Origin: Sinomonas atrocyanea
GTDB lineage: Bacteria > Actinomycetota > Actinomycetes > Actinomycetales > Micrococcaceae
Assembly (NCBI RefSeq): GCF_030811715.1
Contig: NZ_JAUSRH010000005.1
Location: forward strand, 124,001-188,000
Direction: 5' to 3'
DNA: 64,000 nt
Position numbers and translations under genes: made by a program. The notes under the pieces were generated by a model. It worked only from the letters and a program-made list of their open reading frames with translations, searched no databases and was not told the DNA's origin. Shown here piece after piece: positions 1 through 9,248 of this stretch (within the stretch, counting starts at the first letter, position 1; each line of letters begins with the position of its first letter).

Positions 1-748
1 TGAGGTTCGCGTAGTCCGAGCGCATGAGCTCGAAGACGAACCGCCCGGCCGTGTACGCGGCGACGTACAGGGCGAGCACGCTCCCGGCACCGAGCCGGAC
101 CTTCCGGTCGAGCCAGATGATCGCGGCCGCCGTCACGAGGCACCAGATCGACTCGTAGAGGAAGGTGGGCTGGAAGTAGCCGAGCACCACCGGGTTTCCG
201 GCGGCGTCCGTGACGGCGCGGCCGGAGGAGAGGTCCATCTGGTGGATCTGCAGGCCCCAGGGCAGATCGGTCGGGTCGCCGTAGAGCTCGTTGTTGAACC
301 AGTTGCCCCACCGGCCGATCCCCTGGGCAGCCAGCACCCCGGGGGCCACGGCGTCGGCGAAGCCCAGGAAGGAGGCGCCAGCGCGGCGGCACCCGATCCA
401 CACGCCCACCGCGCCTAGCGCCACGGCGCCCCAGATGCCGAGCCCGCCGTCCCAGATGGCGAATGCGTTCCACGGGTTCTTCCCGGGCAGGAAGTACAGC
501 TCGGGGTCGGTGATGACGTGGTAGATGCGCCCGCCCACGATCCCGAACGGCACCGCCCACAGGCTGATGTCGATCGCCTCCCCGGGCCGCCCGCCCCGCT
601 CCCGCCACCGGCGTGCCGTGATCCACACGGCGACGGCGATGCCGAGCATGATGCACAGGGCGTAGAAGTGGATGGTCAGCGGTCCCAGATGGAAGCCGCT
701 CACGGTGGGGGATGGGAAGTAGGCCGGGACCGACACGCTCGCGCTCAC
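1..748 (-). CDS. lgt: prolipoprotein diacylglyceryl transferase, 3' part missing
   Basis: Transfers diacylglycerol from phosphatidylglycerol to the lipobox cysteine of prolipoproteins in the cytoplasmic membrane. Reading the minus strand from a GTG at 748 gives a multi-spanning protein with the Lgt signatures GRWGNWFNNELYG and FQPTFLYES and the later RFVFELMRSD segment, all in the usual order. The N-terminus begins with a short polar stretch and then the first membrane helix (HFYALCIMLGIAVAVWI). The gene runs off the left edge, so about 249 residues are visible and the C-terminal tail is lost. It is the substrate-processing enzyme for the lipoprotein binding proteins encoded later in the window. 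Confidence 0.93.
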   Translation of the reverse strand, partial: MSASVSVPAYFPSPTVSGFHLGPLTIHFYALCIMLGIAVAVWITARRWRERGGRPGEAIDISLWAVPFGIVGGRIYHVITDPELYFLPGKNPWNAFAIWDGGLGIWGAVALGAVGVWIGCRRAGASFLGFADAVAPGVLAAQGIGRWGNWFNNELYGDPTDLPWGLQIHQMDLSSGRAVTDAAGNPVVLGYFQPTFLYESIWCLVTAAAIIWLDRKVRLGAGSVLALYVAAYTAGRFVFELMRSDYANL

Positions 749-795
749 CGCCGGATCCTACCAATTCCAGATGGCCCGGGGCTGGACTCAGCGGC

Positions 796-1701
796 TCACG
801 CCGGCGTGGGCAGCACCTGCTCGGCGACCTCGAGCACGTGCGGCAGCACGCGGGACGGGTTGGCGGGCGCCCAGGCGAGCCCGTGCTGGAGGTAGGGCTG
901 GGGGCCGGAGAGCGGGACGTACACGGCCCCGTGCGGCAGGATGTCGCTCATGCCCTCGCTCACGAGGCTCACGCCCATGCCGGCGGCGACGAACGTGAGG
1001 ATCATGAACGGGTCGCCGATCGTCTGCACCACGCGGGGCCGGAATCCCGCCGCGACGCGGGCCGCCGTGGCCGTGCGCTCGAGGTCCGAGCCGCCCCCGG
1101 AGGGCATCATGATGAAGTCCTCCCCGCGCAGCTCGGCCAGGTCGAGCGGGGCGCGCTGGGCGAGCGGATGGTCCACGGGCACGACGGCGCCGAGCGCCTC
1201 GCGCGCTATCAGCCGAGAGGCGAGCGGAGACGGGTCGAGCGGAAGCCCCACGAAGGCCAGGTCGAGCGTCCCCTGAATGAGCTGCGCGACGGCGTCGCCC
1301 GTCACCACGCGGCCCTGCAGCGAGAGGACCACGTCCGGGTAGCGCCGGCGCAGCGCCCGCGTGAGCCGCGGGAGCGTGCGGTGGTTGATGGCGCCCGTGA
1401 AGCTCATCGTCAGGTGCCCGTAGACGGTGCCCACGGAGGCATGCGCGGCCTGCCGGGCGACCTCCAGCTCGTCCAGGGCCCGGTACGCGTGCGGCAGGAG
1501 CGAGCGGCCGGCGGGGGTGAGGGCCACGCTGCGCGTGCTGCGGTCGAACAGGGGCACGCCCATGTCCTTCTCGAGCTTGCGGATGGTCTGGCTCAGCGGC
1601 GACTGCGCCATGTGCAGGCGCGTGGCCGCCCGCCCGAAGTGCAGCTCCTCCGCCACCGCGACGAACGCCTCGAGCCACCTGATCTCCACGGGCCCATTCA
1701 A
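796..1701 (-). CDS. LysR-family transcriptional regulator
   Basis: A 301-residue protein of normal LysR length. Residues 1-65 form the winged HTH (IRWLEAFVAVAEELHFGRAA, then SPLSQTIRKLEKDMG and LFDRSTRSVALTPAG). The rest is the two-lobed effector-binding domain. It is divergent from the MFS gene that starts at 1747, with only 45 bases between them, the usual layout for a LysR protein controlling its neighbour. The effector cannot be read from the sequence. Confidence 0.93.
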   Translation of the reverse strand: MNGPVEIRWLEAFVAVAEELHFGRAATRLHMAQSPLSQTIRKLEKDMGVPLFDRSTRSVALTPAGRSLLPHAYRALDELEVARQAAHASVGTVYGHLTMSFTGAINHRTLPRLTRALRRRYPDVVLSLQGRVVTGDAVAQLIQGTLDLAFVGLPLDPSPLASRLIAREALGAVVPVDHPLAQRAPLDLAELRGEDFIMMPSGGGSDLERTATAARVAAGFRPRVVQTIGDPFMILTFVAAGMGVSLVSEGMSDILPHGAVYVPLSGPQPYLQHGLAWAPANPSRVLPHVLEVAEQVLPTPA

Positions 1702-1746
1702 GCACCTGCCCGCGCCGCCCGAGCAGCGGCTGAGTAGGGTGGACGG

Positions 1747-2925
1747 GTGACCGCGGCGAAGGAGTCCCTGACAGCGCAGCCCACCGGCGGCATCCCGGAC
1801 CGGGTGCTCATGTCCATCGGCTTCCTGTCCTTCTTCGACCGGTTCGCGACTCCCCCGATGCTCGTGGTCCTCGCCGCCCGGACCGGCATGACCCTGGCCG
1901 AGGCGGTGGGGCTCGTGGCCGCGTACTCACTCCTGTACGCCCTCGGCCAGCCGGTGTGGGGCTTCATCAGCGACCGGTTCGGCCGCGTGGCGGTGCTCCG
2001 CACGGCGCTGGTGGGCCTGGCCGTCGCGGCGGTGGCGAGCACCCTGTTCAGCGCGCACGCGCCGCTGCTCGTGGCCCGCTCCGCCGCCGGGCTCATGGCC
2101 GGGTGCCTGTACCCGACGCTGCTGACGATCATCGGGGACACGCGCACCGGCGTCGCCAAGGCCCGCGGCCTCTCCGAGCTGCAGGTCTACTCGGCCCTCG
2201 GCACCACCGGGGCCACGCTCGCCGCCGGCAGCATCGCGGCCTTCACGGACTGGCGGGTGGTGTTCGGGCTGCCCGCCCTCGGCTGCCTCGCCCTCCTGGC
2301 CCTCCTCCGCCGCGCGCACGACGGCGGCACGCACCGCCGCGGGCCCGTCGACTTCCGCGCGGCGTTCTCGGGCGCGGCGCTCGGCGTGTACGGGGTGGCC
2401 GTGCTCGAGGGGGCCGTGCTCATGGGCGTGCTGACCTACTTCGTGCCGGCCCTGCAGCACGCGGGCGTGCCGATCGCCCTCGCGGGAGTGCTCGCCGCCG
2501 GGTACGGCGTCGGAGTGATCGCCGGTGCCCGGCTCATGCGCCGGCTCGTAGGGCACCTCTCGCGCACGCGGCTCATGGGCCTGGGCGGGGCGGTGCTCCT
2601 GGCCGGGTACGCGGCGTCGTCGATCGCGCAGAATCCGGTGGGGATCACGGCCACCGCGCTCCTCGTCGGCGCCTCGAACGCCATCCTGCACTCGTCGCTG
2701 CAGGGCTGGGCCACCGAGGTCGCGCCGGCGGCCAGGGCCACGGCGGTGGCCCTGTTCGCGTGCGCGCTGTTCCTCGGCAGCTCGGTGGGCACCTTCCTCA
2801 CGGCGCCGCTCGCCGGGGCCGGCCAGTACGGGGCGATCTTCCTGCTCGGGCTCGGCGCCACGGCGGTGCTGATCGCGGTGGTGACGGCCGGGCACGCGGC
2901 GTGGCAGCGGCGTCGTACGCAGTGA
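1747..2925 (+). CDS. MFS transporter, possibly LysR-controlled
   Basis: A 392-residue major facilitator with about 12 hydrophobic helices. The loop between TM2 and TM3 reads GFISDRFGRVAVLRTALVG, the MFS motif A. It starts with GTG at 1747, 45 bases from the divergent LysR start, so both share one promoter region. The family includes DHA1-type effluxers and metabolite carriers; the substrate is unknown. Nothing in the gene looks truncated. Confidence 0.88.
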   Translation: MTAAKESLTAQPTGGIPDRVLMSIGFLSFFDRFATPPMLVVLAARTGMTLAEAVGLVAAYSLLYALGQPVWGFISDRFGRVAVLRTALVGLAVAAVASTLFSAHAPLLVARSAAGLMAGCLYPTLLTIIGDTRTGVAKARGLSELQVYSALGTTGATLAAGSIAAFTDWRVVFGLPALGCLALLALLRRAHDGGTHRRGPVDFRAAFSGAALGVYGVAVLEGAVLMGVLTYFVPALQHAGVPIALAGVLAAGYGVGVIAGARLMRRLVGHLSRTRLMGLGGAVLLAGYAASSIAQNPVGITATALLVGASNAILHSSLQGWATEVAPAARATAVALFACALFLGSSVGTFLTAPLAGAGQYGAIFLLGLGATAVLIAVVTAGHAAWQRRRTQ

Positions 2926-2931
2926 GGGCGG

Positions 2932-3237
2932 TCAGAAGTTGTCGGGCGAGCCGATCGACTCCCCGACGGTGATCTGCGGGGGCGTGGAGAGGTCGGCGCC
3001 CACGGTCCCCATGAACTCCCGGAGGCCTGGATCGCTGAAGAAGCTCTCGAACTCCTGGGCGGATTCCCACTCGTCATTGATGAGGATGTAACCGTCTCCC
3101 ACCCCGAACCGGTGGTGGAGGGCGCCGTGCGCCTTGGCCCGCTCTGCGATCTTCCGGTACTCCTCCGCGCGTTCCTCGAGGGACTTCGTGAAGACGCCCG
3201 TGTCCCCGGGAACCTTGACCGCGACGATGACAGACAT
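2932..3237 (-). CDS. dimeric alpha/beta-barrel (ABM-like) protein
   Basis: A 101-residue protein beginning MSVIVAVKVPGD and ending with a Pro/Asp-rich tail. The strand-helix pattern with a HHRFG segment and a central ILINDEW strand fits the ferredoxin-like dimeric barrel of antibiotic-biosynthesis-monooxygenase-like proteins. These act as small cofactor-free oxygenases or as stress proteins. AGGAGG sits nine to ten bases before the ATG. It is convergent with the MFS gene, whose stop is seven bases away. The fold call is moderate and the reaction unknown. Confidence 0.7.
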   Translation of the reverse strand: MSVIVAVKVPGDTGVFTKSLEERAEEYRKIAERAKAHGALHHRFGVGDGYILINDEWESAQEFESFFSDPGLREFMGTVGADLSTPPQITVGESIGSPDNF

Positions 3238-3424
3238 GGCGATTGACCTCCTGCTCCAGTGAGACCGCTGCTCATGGTAGGAATCGCGGGTTCGGCCCGC
3301 AAGGGTAGGCGGCGGCCTTCCGGACGCTGGCCGGCGGGCCTACCCTGAAACCGTCCCAAACACCGTCCCCCGCTGGGAAGCTGGAGGCTCGCCCGGGGCG
3401 GCTTCGAGTTCCAAGGAGCACGCC

Positions 3425-3811
3425 ATGAGCAGCAACGCGTCCGTCAACACCGTCACGAGCCTGAACGTGAAGTCCCACGACAACCCCGACGAGAAGCGCC
3501 GCCCGGACAAGTCCGAGATCGACCTCGTCACCGTGGGCGACTACACGATCGGCCGCCTCACCTTCGCCCCCGGCTGGCGGTGGTCGGAGTGCATCAAGCC
3601 GGTCGCCGGCACCGATACCTGCCAGAACAACCACGTGGGCTATTGCATATCCGGCACCCTCGAGGTCCATCTGGCCACGGGCGAGAGCGCGACGATCACG
3701 GCCGGCAGCTCGTACACGATCCCACCGGGCCACGACGCCTGGGTCGTGGGCGACGAGACGTACGTGGGGCTCGAGTTCCTCAGCGCCGCGGCCTACGCGA
3801 AGCCGGAGTGA
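3425..3811 (+). CDS. cupin-domain protein
   Basis: A 128-residue single-domain cupin. The first cupin motif is degenerate (NNHVGYCISGTLEVHLATGE) and is followed by a typical second half (GSSYTIPPGHDAWVVGDE), where H of PPGH is a probable metal ligand. The segment with C and H near residues 59-71 may supply the other ligands. A good SD (AAGGAG) precedes the ATG. The ene-reductase starts 58 bases downstream on the same strand, so they may be co-transcribed. Whether it is an enzyme or a binding protein cannot be told. Confidence 0.8.
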   Translation: MSSNASVNTVTSLNVKSHDNPDEKRRPDKSEIDLVTVGDYTIGRLTFAPGWRWSECIKPVAGTDTCQNNHVGYCISGTLEVHLATGESATITAGSSYTIPPGHDAWVVGDETYVGLEFLSAAAYAKPE

Positions 3812-3869
3812 GCCGCGCCGCGGGTCCCGGCATTTGACGGCGGCGGTGCCGCGCGGAAGCCTTGGCACC

Positions 3870-4958
3870 ATGCGTGCCGAGAAGCTCTTCACCCCCGTCG
3901 ACATCCGGGGCGTCCATGTCAGGAACCGCCTGTGGGTCTCGCCCATGTGCCAGTACTCAGTCGAGGAATGGGACGGGGTGCCCACCGACTGGCACCTCGC
4001 CCACCTCGGCTCCCTCGCCCGCGGCGGCGCAGGCCTCGTGATGACCGAGGCCACCGCCGTCAACCCCGAGGGGCGCATCACCAACTGGGACACCGGCATC
4101 TGGAACGACGCCCAGGCGGACGCGTGGCGCCGGATCGTCGGCTTCCTCCACTCCCAGGGGGCCACCGCCGCGATGCAGCTCGCCCACGCCGGCCGGAAGG
4201 CCTCGACATTCCGCGAGTGGAGCGGCAAGGGCAGCCAGGCGATCGAGGACGGCGGCTGGGAGACCGTGGCGCCGTCCGCCGTCGCCTTCGACGGCTACGC
4301 CACGCCGCGCGAGCTGGCCGTGGAGGAGATCGCGGGCATCGTCGCCGACTTCGCCGCCGCGGCCCGCCGGGCCCTGGACGCGGGGTTCCGCGCGCTCGAG
4401 ATCCACGGCGCCCACGGCTACCTCGTGCACCAGTTCCTCTCTCCCCTCTCCAACCTGCGCACCGACGAGTACGGCGGCAGCCTCGAGAACCGCGCCCGGA
4501 TCCTGCTCGAGATCGTCCGGGCGGTGCGGGCCGAGGCCGGGGACGCGGTCCCGCTCCTCGTGCGCCTCTCGGCGACCGACTGGGTGGACGGCGGCTGGAA
4601 CCTCGAGGACACGATCACCGTGGCCGGGTGGGCCGCCGCTGAGGGCGCCGACTGGTTCGACCTGTCCTCGGGCGGCCTCGTGGCCCGGGCCAGCATCCCG
4701 GTCAAGCCCATGTACCAGGTGGGGTTCGCCACGGCCGTCCGGCAGGGCACCGGGATGCCCGTCAACGCCGTCGGCCTCATCACCACCCCGCAGGAGGCCG
4801 CCCAGATCGTGGGCAACGACGAGGCCGACGCCGTCATGGTGGCCCGCGAGTTCCTCCGCGACCCCCACTTCGGGCTGCGGGCCGCACACGAGCTCGGTGT
4901 CGAGCTCGACTACTGGCCGCCGCAGTACACGCGCGCGAAGTGGCGCACCGCGAGCTGA
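3870..4958 (+). CDS. NADH:flavin oxidoreductase, old yellow enzyme family (YqjM-like)
   Basis: FMN-dependent ene-reductase that would reduce activated C=C bonds with NAD(P)H. About 362 residues in a TIM barrel. The signs are NRLWVSPMCQYS near the N-terminus, LAHAGRKAS, the substrate-binding EIHGAHGYLVHQFLSPLSN, LRTDEYGGSLENRARI, and the phosphate-binding loop near VMVAREFLRDPHF. The Cys in PMCQYS marks the YqjM/thermophilic subgroup. I use the ATG at 3870 because GGAAG lies ten bases upstream; an in-frame TTG at 3834 gives a 12-residue extension with no homology value. Confidence 0.92.
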   Translation: MRAEKLFTPVDIRGVHVRNRLWVSPMCQYSVEEWDGVPTDWHLAHLGSLARGGAGLVMTEATAVNPEGRITNWDTGIWNDAQADAWRRIVGFLHSQGATAAMQLAHAGRKASTFREWSGKGSQAIEDGGWETVAPSAVAFDGYATPRELAVEEIAGIVADFAAAARRALDAGFRALEIHGAHGYLVHQFLSPLSNLRTDEYGGSLENRARILLEIVRAVRAEAGDAVPLLVRLSATDWVDGGWNLEDTITVAGWAAAEGADWFDLSSGGLVARASIPVKPMYQVGFATAVRQGTGMPVNAVGLITTPQEAAQIVGNDEADAVMVAREFLRDPHFGLRAAHELGVELDYWPPQYTRAKWRTAS

Positions 4959-4983
4959 CCCAGCCCCCGACCGGAGGACCTCC

Positions 4984-6360
4984 ATGCCCCTCGCCCAGCT
5001 CGCCGCCGTCGTCGAGTCCCTCCGCGCAGCCCTTCCCGGGAGGGTGGAGGCGGACCCCGACCGGCTCCTGCCGTACACCACGGACCGCTCGGGACACCGC
5101 GCCGCCGGCACTCCGCTCGCCGCGGTGTATCCACGCAGCACCGAGGACGTGCAGGCCGTGTGCCGGATCGCCTCCGCGGCGGGCGTGCCGATCGTGAGCC
5201 GCGGCGCCGGCACCGGCCTCGCCGGCGGGGCCATCGCGGGCGCGGGCGAGATCGTGCTGTCCCTGAGGGACATGGACCAGATCCTCGAGGTCTCCGAGAC
5301 GAACCGGCTGGCCGTCGTGCAGCCCGGGATCCTCAACGGCGACCTCAACCGGGTCCTCGCCGGGCACGGCCTGTGGTGGGCGCCGGACCCGGCGAGCAAG
5401 GACATCTCCACCGTGGGCGGGAACATCGCCATGAACGCCGGTGGTCTGCTGTGCGCGAAGTACGGGGTGACGCGCGAGGCCGTGCTCGCGCTCAAGGTGG
5501 TGCTCGCGGACGGCTCGCTCCTGTCGGTGGGCCACCGCACCGTCAAGGGGGTCACCGGCTACGACCTGTGCGCCCTCATGATCGGCTCGGAGGGAACCCT
5601 GGGCGTGATCGTCGAGTGCACGCTCAAGCTCACCCCGCTGGTCACCGGGGAGGTCGCCACGCTCGGCGCGTTCTTCGCCACCCTCGAGGACGCGGTCGCG
5701 GCGGCCACCGAGGTGACCCGGCAGGGGCACGTGCCCGCGATCATGGAGCTCATGGACCGCCGCACGCTCGACTGCGTGCGGCGGTACACGGGCCACGACG
5801 TGGCCCCGGGCGCCGACGCCTACGTGCTGGTCCAGTGCGACGGCCCATCGGCCCGCGCCACCGCAGACCAGATCGCGGCACTTGCCCGCGGCGCCGGTGC
5901 CACCGTCCGGACCACCACCGATCCGGAGGAGTCGGCACGCCTGGTCGGCTTCCGCCGCAACGCGTTCCCGGCGCTCGAGGCCATGGGCACCATGCTCGTC
6001 GAGGACATCGCCGTCCCCCGGGACCGGCTGGGCGAGGCCTTCGCCGCCGTCCGCCGCATCGAGGAGGAGTACGGGGTGATGATCCCGACCTCGTGCCACG
6101 CCGGGGACGGGAACCTGCATCCCACGTTCGTGTTCACCGGCGAGGACGTCCCCGAGCAGGTGTGGGCCGCGGCCGCAGAGATCTTCGCCACCGCGCTCGA
6201 CCTCGGCGGGACCCTCACAGGCGAGCACGGCATCGGCCTGCTCAAGCGGCGGTGGCTCGGCGACGAGCTCGGCGAGCAGCAGTACGCGCTCCAGCGCGAG
6301 ATCAAGCGCGTCTTCGACCCGCGCGGCATCCTCAACCCGGGCAAGGTGTTCGCCGAGTAG
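4984..6360 (+). CDS. FAD-binding 2-hydroxyacid oxidase/dehydrogenase, GlcD-like
   Basis: A 458-residue FAD enzyme of the vanillyl-alcohol-oxidase fold, related to the glycolate oxidase subunit GlcD and D-lactate dehydrogenases. The FAD-binding half shows IVSRGAGTGLAGGAI, the pyrophosphate loop STVGGNIAMNAGG and GSEGTLGVIVE. The C-terminal cap carries HAGDGNLHPTFVF and TGEHGIGLLKRRWL, the His-rich active-site motifs. The ATG at 4984 has GGAGG in front; upstream in-frame starts only add codons overlapping the ene-reductase. No GlcE or GlcF partner is adjacent, so it is probably a stand-alone enzyme. Confidence 0.9.
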   Translation: MPLAQLAAVVESLRAALPGRVEADPDRLLPYTTDRSGHRAAGTPLAAVYPRSTEDVQAVCRIASAAGVPIVSRGAGTGLAGGAIAGAGEIVLSLRDMDQILEVSETNRLAVVQPGILNGDLNRVLAGHGLWWAPDPASKDISTVGGNIAMNAGGLLCAKYGVTREAVLALKVVLADGSLLSVGHRTVKGVTGYDLCALMIGSEGTLGVIVECTLKLTPLVTGEVATLGAFFATLEDAVAAATEVTRQGHVPAIMELMDRRTLDCVRRYTGHDVAPGADAYVLVQCDGPSARATADQIAALARGAGATVRTTTDPEESARLVGFRRNAFPALEAMGTMLVEDIAVPRDRLGEAFAAVRRIEEEYGVMIPTSCHAGDGNLHPTFVFTGEDVPEQVWAAAAEIFATALDLGGTLTGEHGIGLLKRRWLGDELGEQQYALQREIKRVFDPRGILNPGKVFAE

Positions 6361-6405
6361 CAGTTGCGCGCCCCGGCCCCGTGTGCCATCTGAAAGGCCA
6401 CTCCC

Positions 6406-7374
6406 ATGGACGCAACCCCTCCCCTTCTCCGGGCATCCGGGCACTCAGCTCCCACGCAGCTCGACGCCACCGGCCGGATCCCCGCCTCCGGTGGCCGCGC
6501 CCTCGTGCTCCACGGCGGCGGGTCGGCGGGCAACGCGTGGGAAATCGGCATCATCGCCGGCCTGGCCGAAGCGGGCCTCGATGTGACTCAGGCGGACCTC
6601 ATCATCGGCACCTCGGCCGGGTCGACCGCGGCGGCCCAGATCACGGCTGCGAGCCCCGCCGAGCTGCTGGCCGACATCCTCGACGCCGCGCCCGGGCATC
6701 GGACCTTCGCAGGCGGGGGCGGCCCCGGCCCCGGGCGCGCCCCGGGGCGCCCGGCCGTGGACCATCTCGAGAGGACGGGCAGGATCATCGCCGCCGCCCG
6801 CTCAGCGGCGGACATGCGCCGCCGGATGGGCGCGGCCGCACTCGAACTGGAGGGCGCCCAGGATCCCACGGTCCGCGAGCGCTGGCGCGCCACGGTGGCC
6901 GCCCGCCTGCCGCGACAGAGCTGGCCCGAACAGACTGTGCTCATCACGGCGGTGGACGCCCTCACCGGCGAACCGGTCCTCTTCGACCGCCACAGCGGCG
7001 TCGACCTCGTGGACGCCGTCGCCGCCAGCTGCTCGAGCGGCGTCCCCTACGCGATCGGGGACCGCCAGTACATCGACGGCGGCTACCGCCGGAACGAGAA
7101 CGCCGACCTTGCGATGGGCTTCCGGCTGGTGCTCGTGCTCTCGCCCTTCGGCGGCCGGACCCGCCACCCGCTCGAGTGGGGCATGCAGCTCGCCGCGCAA
7201 GTCGAGGAACTGCGCGCCGCCGGCAGCGAGGTGGAGACGGTCTTCCCCGACGCCCCTTCACGTCAGGCCTTCGGCGGCAACATGATGGATCTGTCGGCAC
7301 GGCCCCCGGCCGCCCGCGCGGGCCACCGCCAGGGCATGGCTCTGGCTGAGGAGCTCATCGCCTTCTGGCGCTGA
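6406..7374 (+). CDS. patatin-like phospholipase family protein
   Basis: A 322-residue lipid acyl hydrolase. It has the glycine-rich oxyanion loop (LHGGGSAGNAW, residues 35-45), the nucleophile elbow GTSAGS with Ser70, and the DGG motif with Asp224, forming the Ser-Asp dyad of the patatin fold. No signal peptide is evident, so it is probably cytosolic or peripheral. A Gly/Pro-rich stretch around residues 103-117 is a low-complexity insertion. It follows the GlcD-like gene by 45 bases; no functional link is obvious. Confidence 0.9.
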   Translation: MDATPPLLRASGHSAPTQLDATGRIPASGGRALVLHGGGSAGNAWEIGIIAGLAEAGLDVTQADLIIGTSAGSTAAAQITAASPAELLADILDAAPGHRTFAGGGGPGPGRAPGRPAVDHLERTGRIIAAARSAADMRRRMGAAALELEGAQDPTVRERWRATVAARLPRQSWPEQTVLITAVDALTGEPVLFDRHSGVDLVDAVAASCSSGVPYAIGDRQYIDGGYRRNENADLAMGFRLVLVLSPFGGRTRHPLEWGMQLAAQVEELRAAGSEVETVFPDAPSRQAFGGNMMDLSARPPAARAGHRQGMALAEELIAFWR

Positions 7375-7460
7375 CCGCGCGGGATTGGGTGCCGCCCCGG
7401 CGGGTAAGTCGGCGGTGCGGGACGCGACAGCGCCCGGACTGCGAACCGAAGGAGTGGATC

Positions 7461-7685
7461 ATGATCGAACGCGGCAGCAACAAGCACGGTCCGGAACTCG
7501 ACGAGCAGATGAAGCACGAGGTCGAGGAGGAGCTCAGGGGTGGCCTCCCCTCCAGTGACCAAGAATGGCAGAATCCCGAGCCGTTCCCGGACGACACCGA
7601 CGATGTGGAGACCCGCGCCGCCGTCGAACGGGACCTCGGCCCGGATTCCGACCCGGAGGCCCGGGCCGCCCGCGAGCCCGAGTGA
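7461..7685 (+). CDS. small acidic conserved hypothetical protein
   Basis: A 74-residue, strongly acidic, probably disordered protein (MIERGSNKHGPELDEQ then many Asp/Glu). Short proteins with this MIERGSxKHGP opening are common in actinobacteria and have no assigned function. GAAGGAG lies eight bases before the ATG at 7461; an in-frame ATG at 7389 would add an Arg-rich head with no SD, so I reject it. A perfect inverted repeat follows the stop. Confidence 0.75.
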   Translation: MIERGSNKHGPELDEQMKHEVEEELRGGLPSSDQEWQNPEPFPDDTDDVETRAAVERDLGPDSDPEARAAREPE

Positions 7686-7710
7686 GGCCCAGGGGCTGAA
7701 CCGGCCACAG

Positions 7711-7753
7711 CAGATCCGGCCACGCGACGCCAAGCGCTGCGTGGCCGGATCTG
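7711..7753. terminator. bidirectional hairpin terminator between convergent genes
   Basis: A perfect 15-bp inverted repeat (CAGATCCGGCCACGC at 7711-7725, its complement at 7739-7753) with a 13-base loop. It lies between the stop of the small acidic gene on plus and the stop of another small gene on minus, and is followed on plus by T-rich sequence. Its position and stability fit a shared terminator. Confidence 0.8.
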
Positions 7754-7803
7754 TGTTCTGTCGGTTCTGTGCTCTGCCGGATCTGTGCTCAGTACGGGGA
7801 CGG

Positions 7804-8001
7804 CTAGCCCGGGAGGGGCACGTTCGGCGGCTCGTCATCGCCGCCGTAGGCCTTCTCCTCGAGGTCCTTGGCCTTCTCGTCGCCCTTGTCGGACGCGATC
7901 CCCGTGTCGCGCTGGAACCCGTCGAGGCGCTCCTGGTCGGGCTGGATCTCATCGGGCTGGACGTCCTCGGGCCGGATGTCCCGGGGCTGCTCTTCGCTCA
8001 T
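7804..8001 (-). CDS. small acidic hypothetical protein
   Basis: A 65-residue protein (MSEEQPRDIRPEDVQPDEIQ at the start) with a repeated acidic-Ile/Val-Gln-Pro pattern, no cysteines and a Pro-rich end. It looks intrinsically disordered. A purine-rich SD (GGGAGAGGAA) precedes the ATG. It is convergent with the other small acidic gene and shares its hairpin terminator. Function unknown. Confidence 0.65.
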   Translation of the reverse strand: MSEEQPRDIRPEDVQPDEIQPDQERLDGFQRDTGIASDKGDEKAKDLEEKAYGGDDEPPNVPLPG

Positions 8002-8085
8002 CGTTCCTCTCCCTCTGCCGTAGTCGGGTGCGGACGCCCTAGCTCCTACCCGGCCGCGCGCAGATCAACCCCGAAGCTGCGGCCT

Positions 8086-9117
8086 CTACCGGCCGCCCTC
8101 GATCTTGCGGCTGCGCTGCTGGACCGCCTGGCCCCCGTACGGGTACACCTCGTGGTCCGGCTCGCTCACGTGCGTGAGCTCGGCGCTCTCCTCCGGGCTC
8201 AGGCGCAGGTCCGCGGCCGCGAGGTTGTCCGCGAGCTGCTCGCGGGTGCGGGCGCCGAGGATCACCGAGGTGACGGCGGGCTGGTCCGCGACCCAGCGCA
8301 GCGCGACCTGGGCGTGGGAGACCCCGTGCGCCTGGGCCACCGAGCCGACGGCATCGATGATGTCCCAGGTCTTCTCGCGGGCGTTGCGCGGCCCCCACGC
8401 CTCCATGCCGCGCTGCGGGTTCTCGCCGAGGCGGGTTGCGCCCGTCGGCTCGGTGTCGCGCTGGTACTTGCCGCTGAGCCAGCCCCCACCCAGGGGCGAC
8501 CACGGGAGGAGCCCCACGCCGGCGTCGAGCGCGGCGGGCACGATCTCCGCCTCGATCCCGCGGACCAGCAGGCTGTACTGCGGCTGGAGGGTCACCGGCG
8601 CGGCCCAGCCGTGCGCCTTGGCCTCGTAGACGGCCTTGGTGAGCTGCCAGCCGAGGAAGTTGGAGAAGCCGTAGTAGCCGATCTTGCCCGCGGCGACGGC
8701 GTCGTCGAGGAAGCGCAGGGTCTCCTCGATGGGGGTGTGCGGGTCCCAGGCGTGCATCTGGTAGAGGTCGATGTGCTCCACCCCGAGCCGCCGCAGCGAC
8801 GCGTCGAGGGCGGTGCGCAGGTGCCGGCGCGAGGTGCCGAGGTCGTTGGGGCCCTCGCCCATGGGGAAGCGGCCCTTCGTGGCGACCACCATCTGCTCGG
8901 CCTTCTCGGGGTTGGCGGCGAGCCACCGGCCCACGATCTCCTCGGAGGTGCCGCGCGTGTAGACGTCGGCGGTGTCGAGGAAGGTGCCGCCTGCCGCGGC
9001 GTAGTCGTCGAGGATGGCGTGCGACGTCGACTCGTCGGCTTCCGCTCCGAACGTCATGGTTCCGAGGGCGAACTCCGAGACGATGGCGCCGCTGCACCCG
9101 AGTGTGCGGTACTCCAT
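8086..9117 (-). CDS. aldo/keto reductase
   Basis: A 343-residue NADPH-dependent oxidoreductase of the AKR TIM-barrel superfamily. The catalytic tetrad can be placed at Asp48, Tyr53, Lys81 and His122 (DTADVY, VATKG, YQMHAWD). The C-terminal cofactor segment reads VTSVILGARTREQL. The length and the GxSNF(L)GWQL segment match the YajO/AKR-of-unknown-substrate group. GAAGGAG precedes the ATG. It stands alone on the minus strand; the next minus gene upstream is more than 130 bases away. Confidence 0.92.
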   Translation of the reverse strand: MEYRTLGCSGAIVSEFALGTMTFGAEADESTSHAILDDYAAAGGTFLDTADVYTRGTSEEIVGRWLAANPEKAEQMVVATKGRFPMGEGPNDLGTSRRHLRTALDASLRRLGVEHIDLYQMHAWDPHTPIEETLRFLDDAVAAGKIGYYGFSNFLGWQLTKAVYEAKAHGWAAPVTLQPQYSLLVRGIEAEIVPAALDAGVGLLPWSPLGGGWLSGKYQRDTEPTGATRLGENPQRGMEAWGPRNAREKTWDIIDAVGSVAQAHGVSHAQVALRWVADQPAVTSVILGARTREQLADNLAAADLRLSPEESAELTHVSEPDHEVYPYGGQAVQQRSRKIEGGR

Positions 9118-9248
9118 GGCTGCTCCTTCTGAGGACGGGGACTGGTGGGATCCCTGTCCACCCTAGGGGCGGGGGTGGCCGCCGGGAAGGGCGTTGCCAT
9201 CGGTGAGGGTGGGCCTGCGAGGTCCCCCCAAGACCTGCCTTCTGAGGC

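Noticed and set aside
4834-6444. Long minus-strand frame opposite the GlcD-like gene
   Set aside because: Shadow of the GC-rich plus gene; no motifs, and composition biased to His, Arg and Gly.
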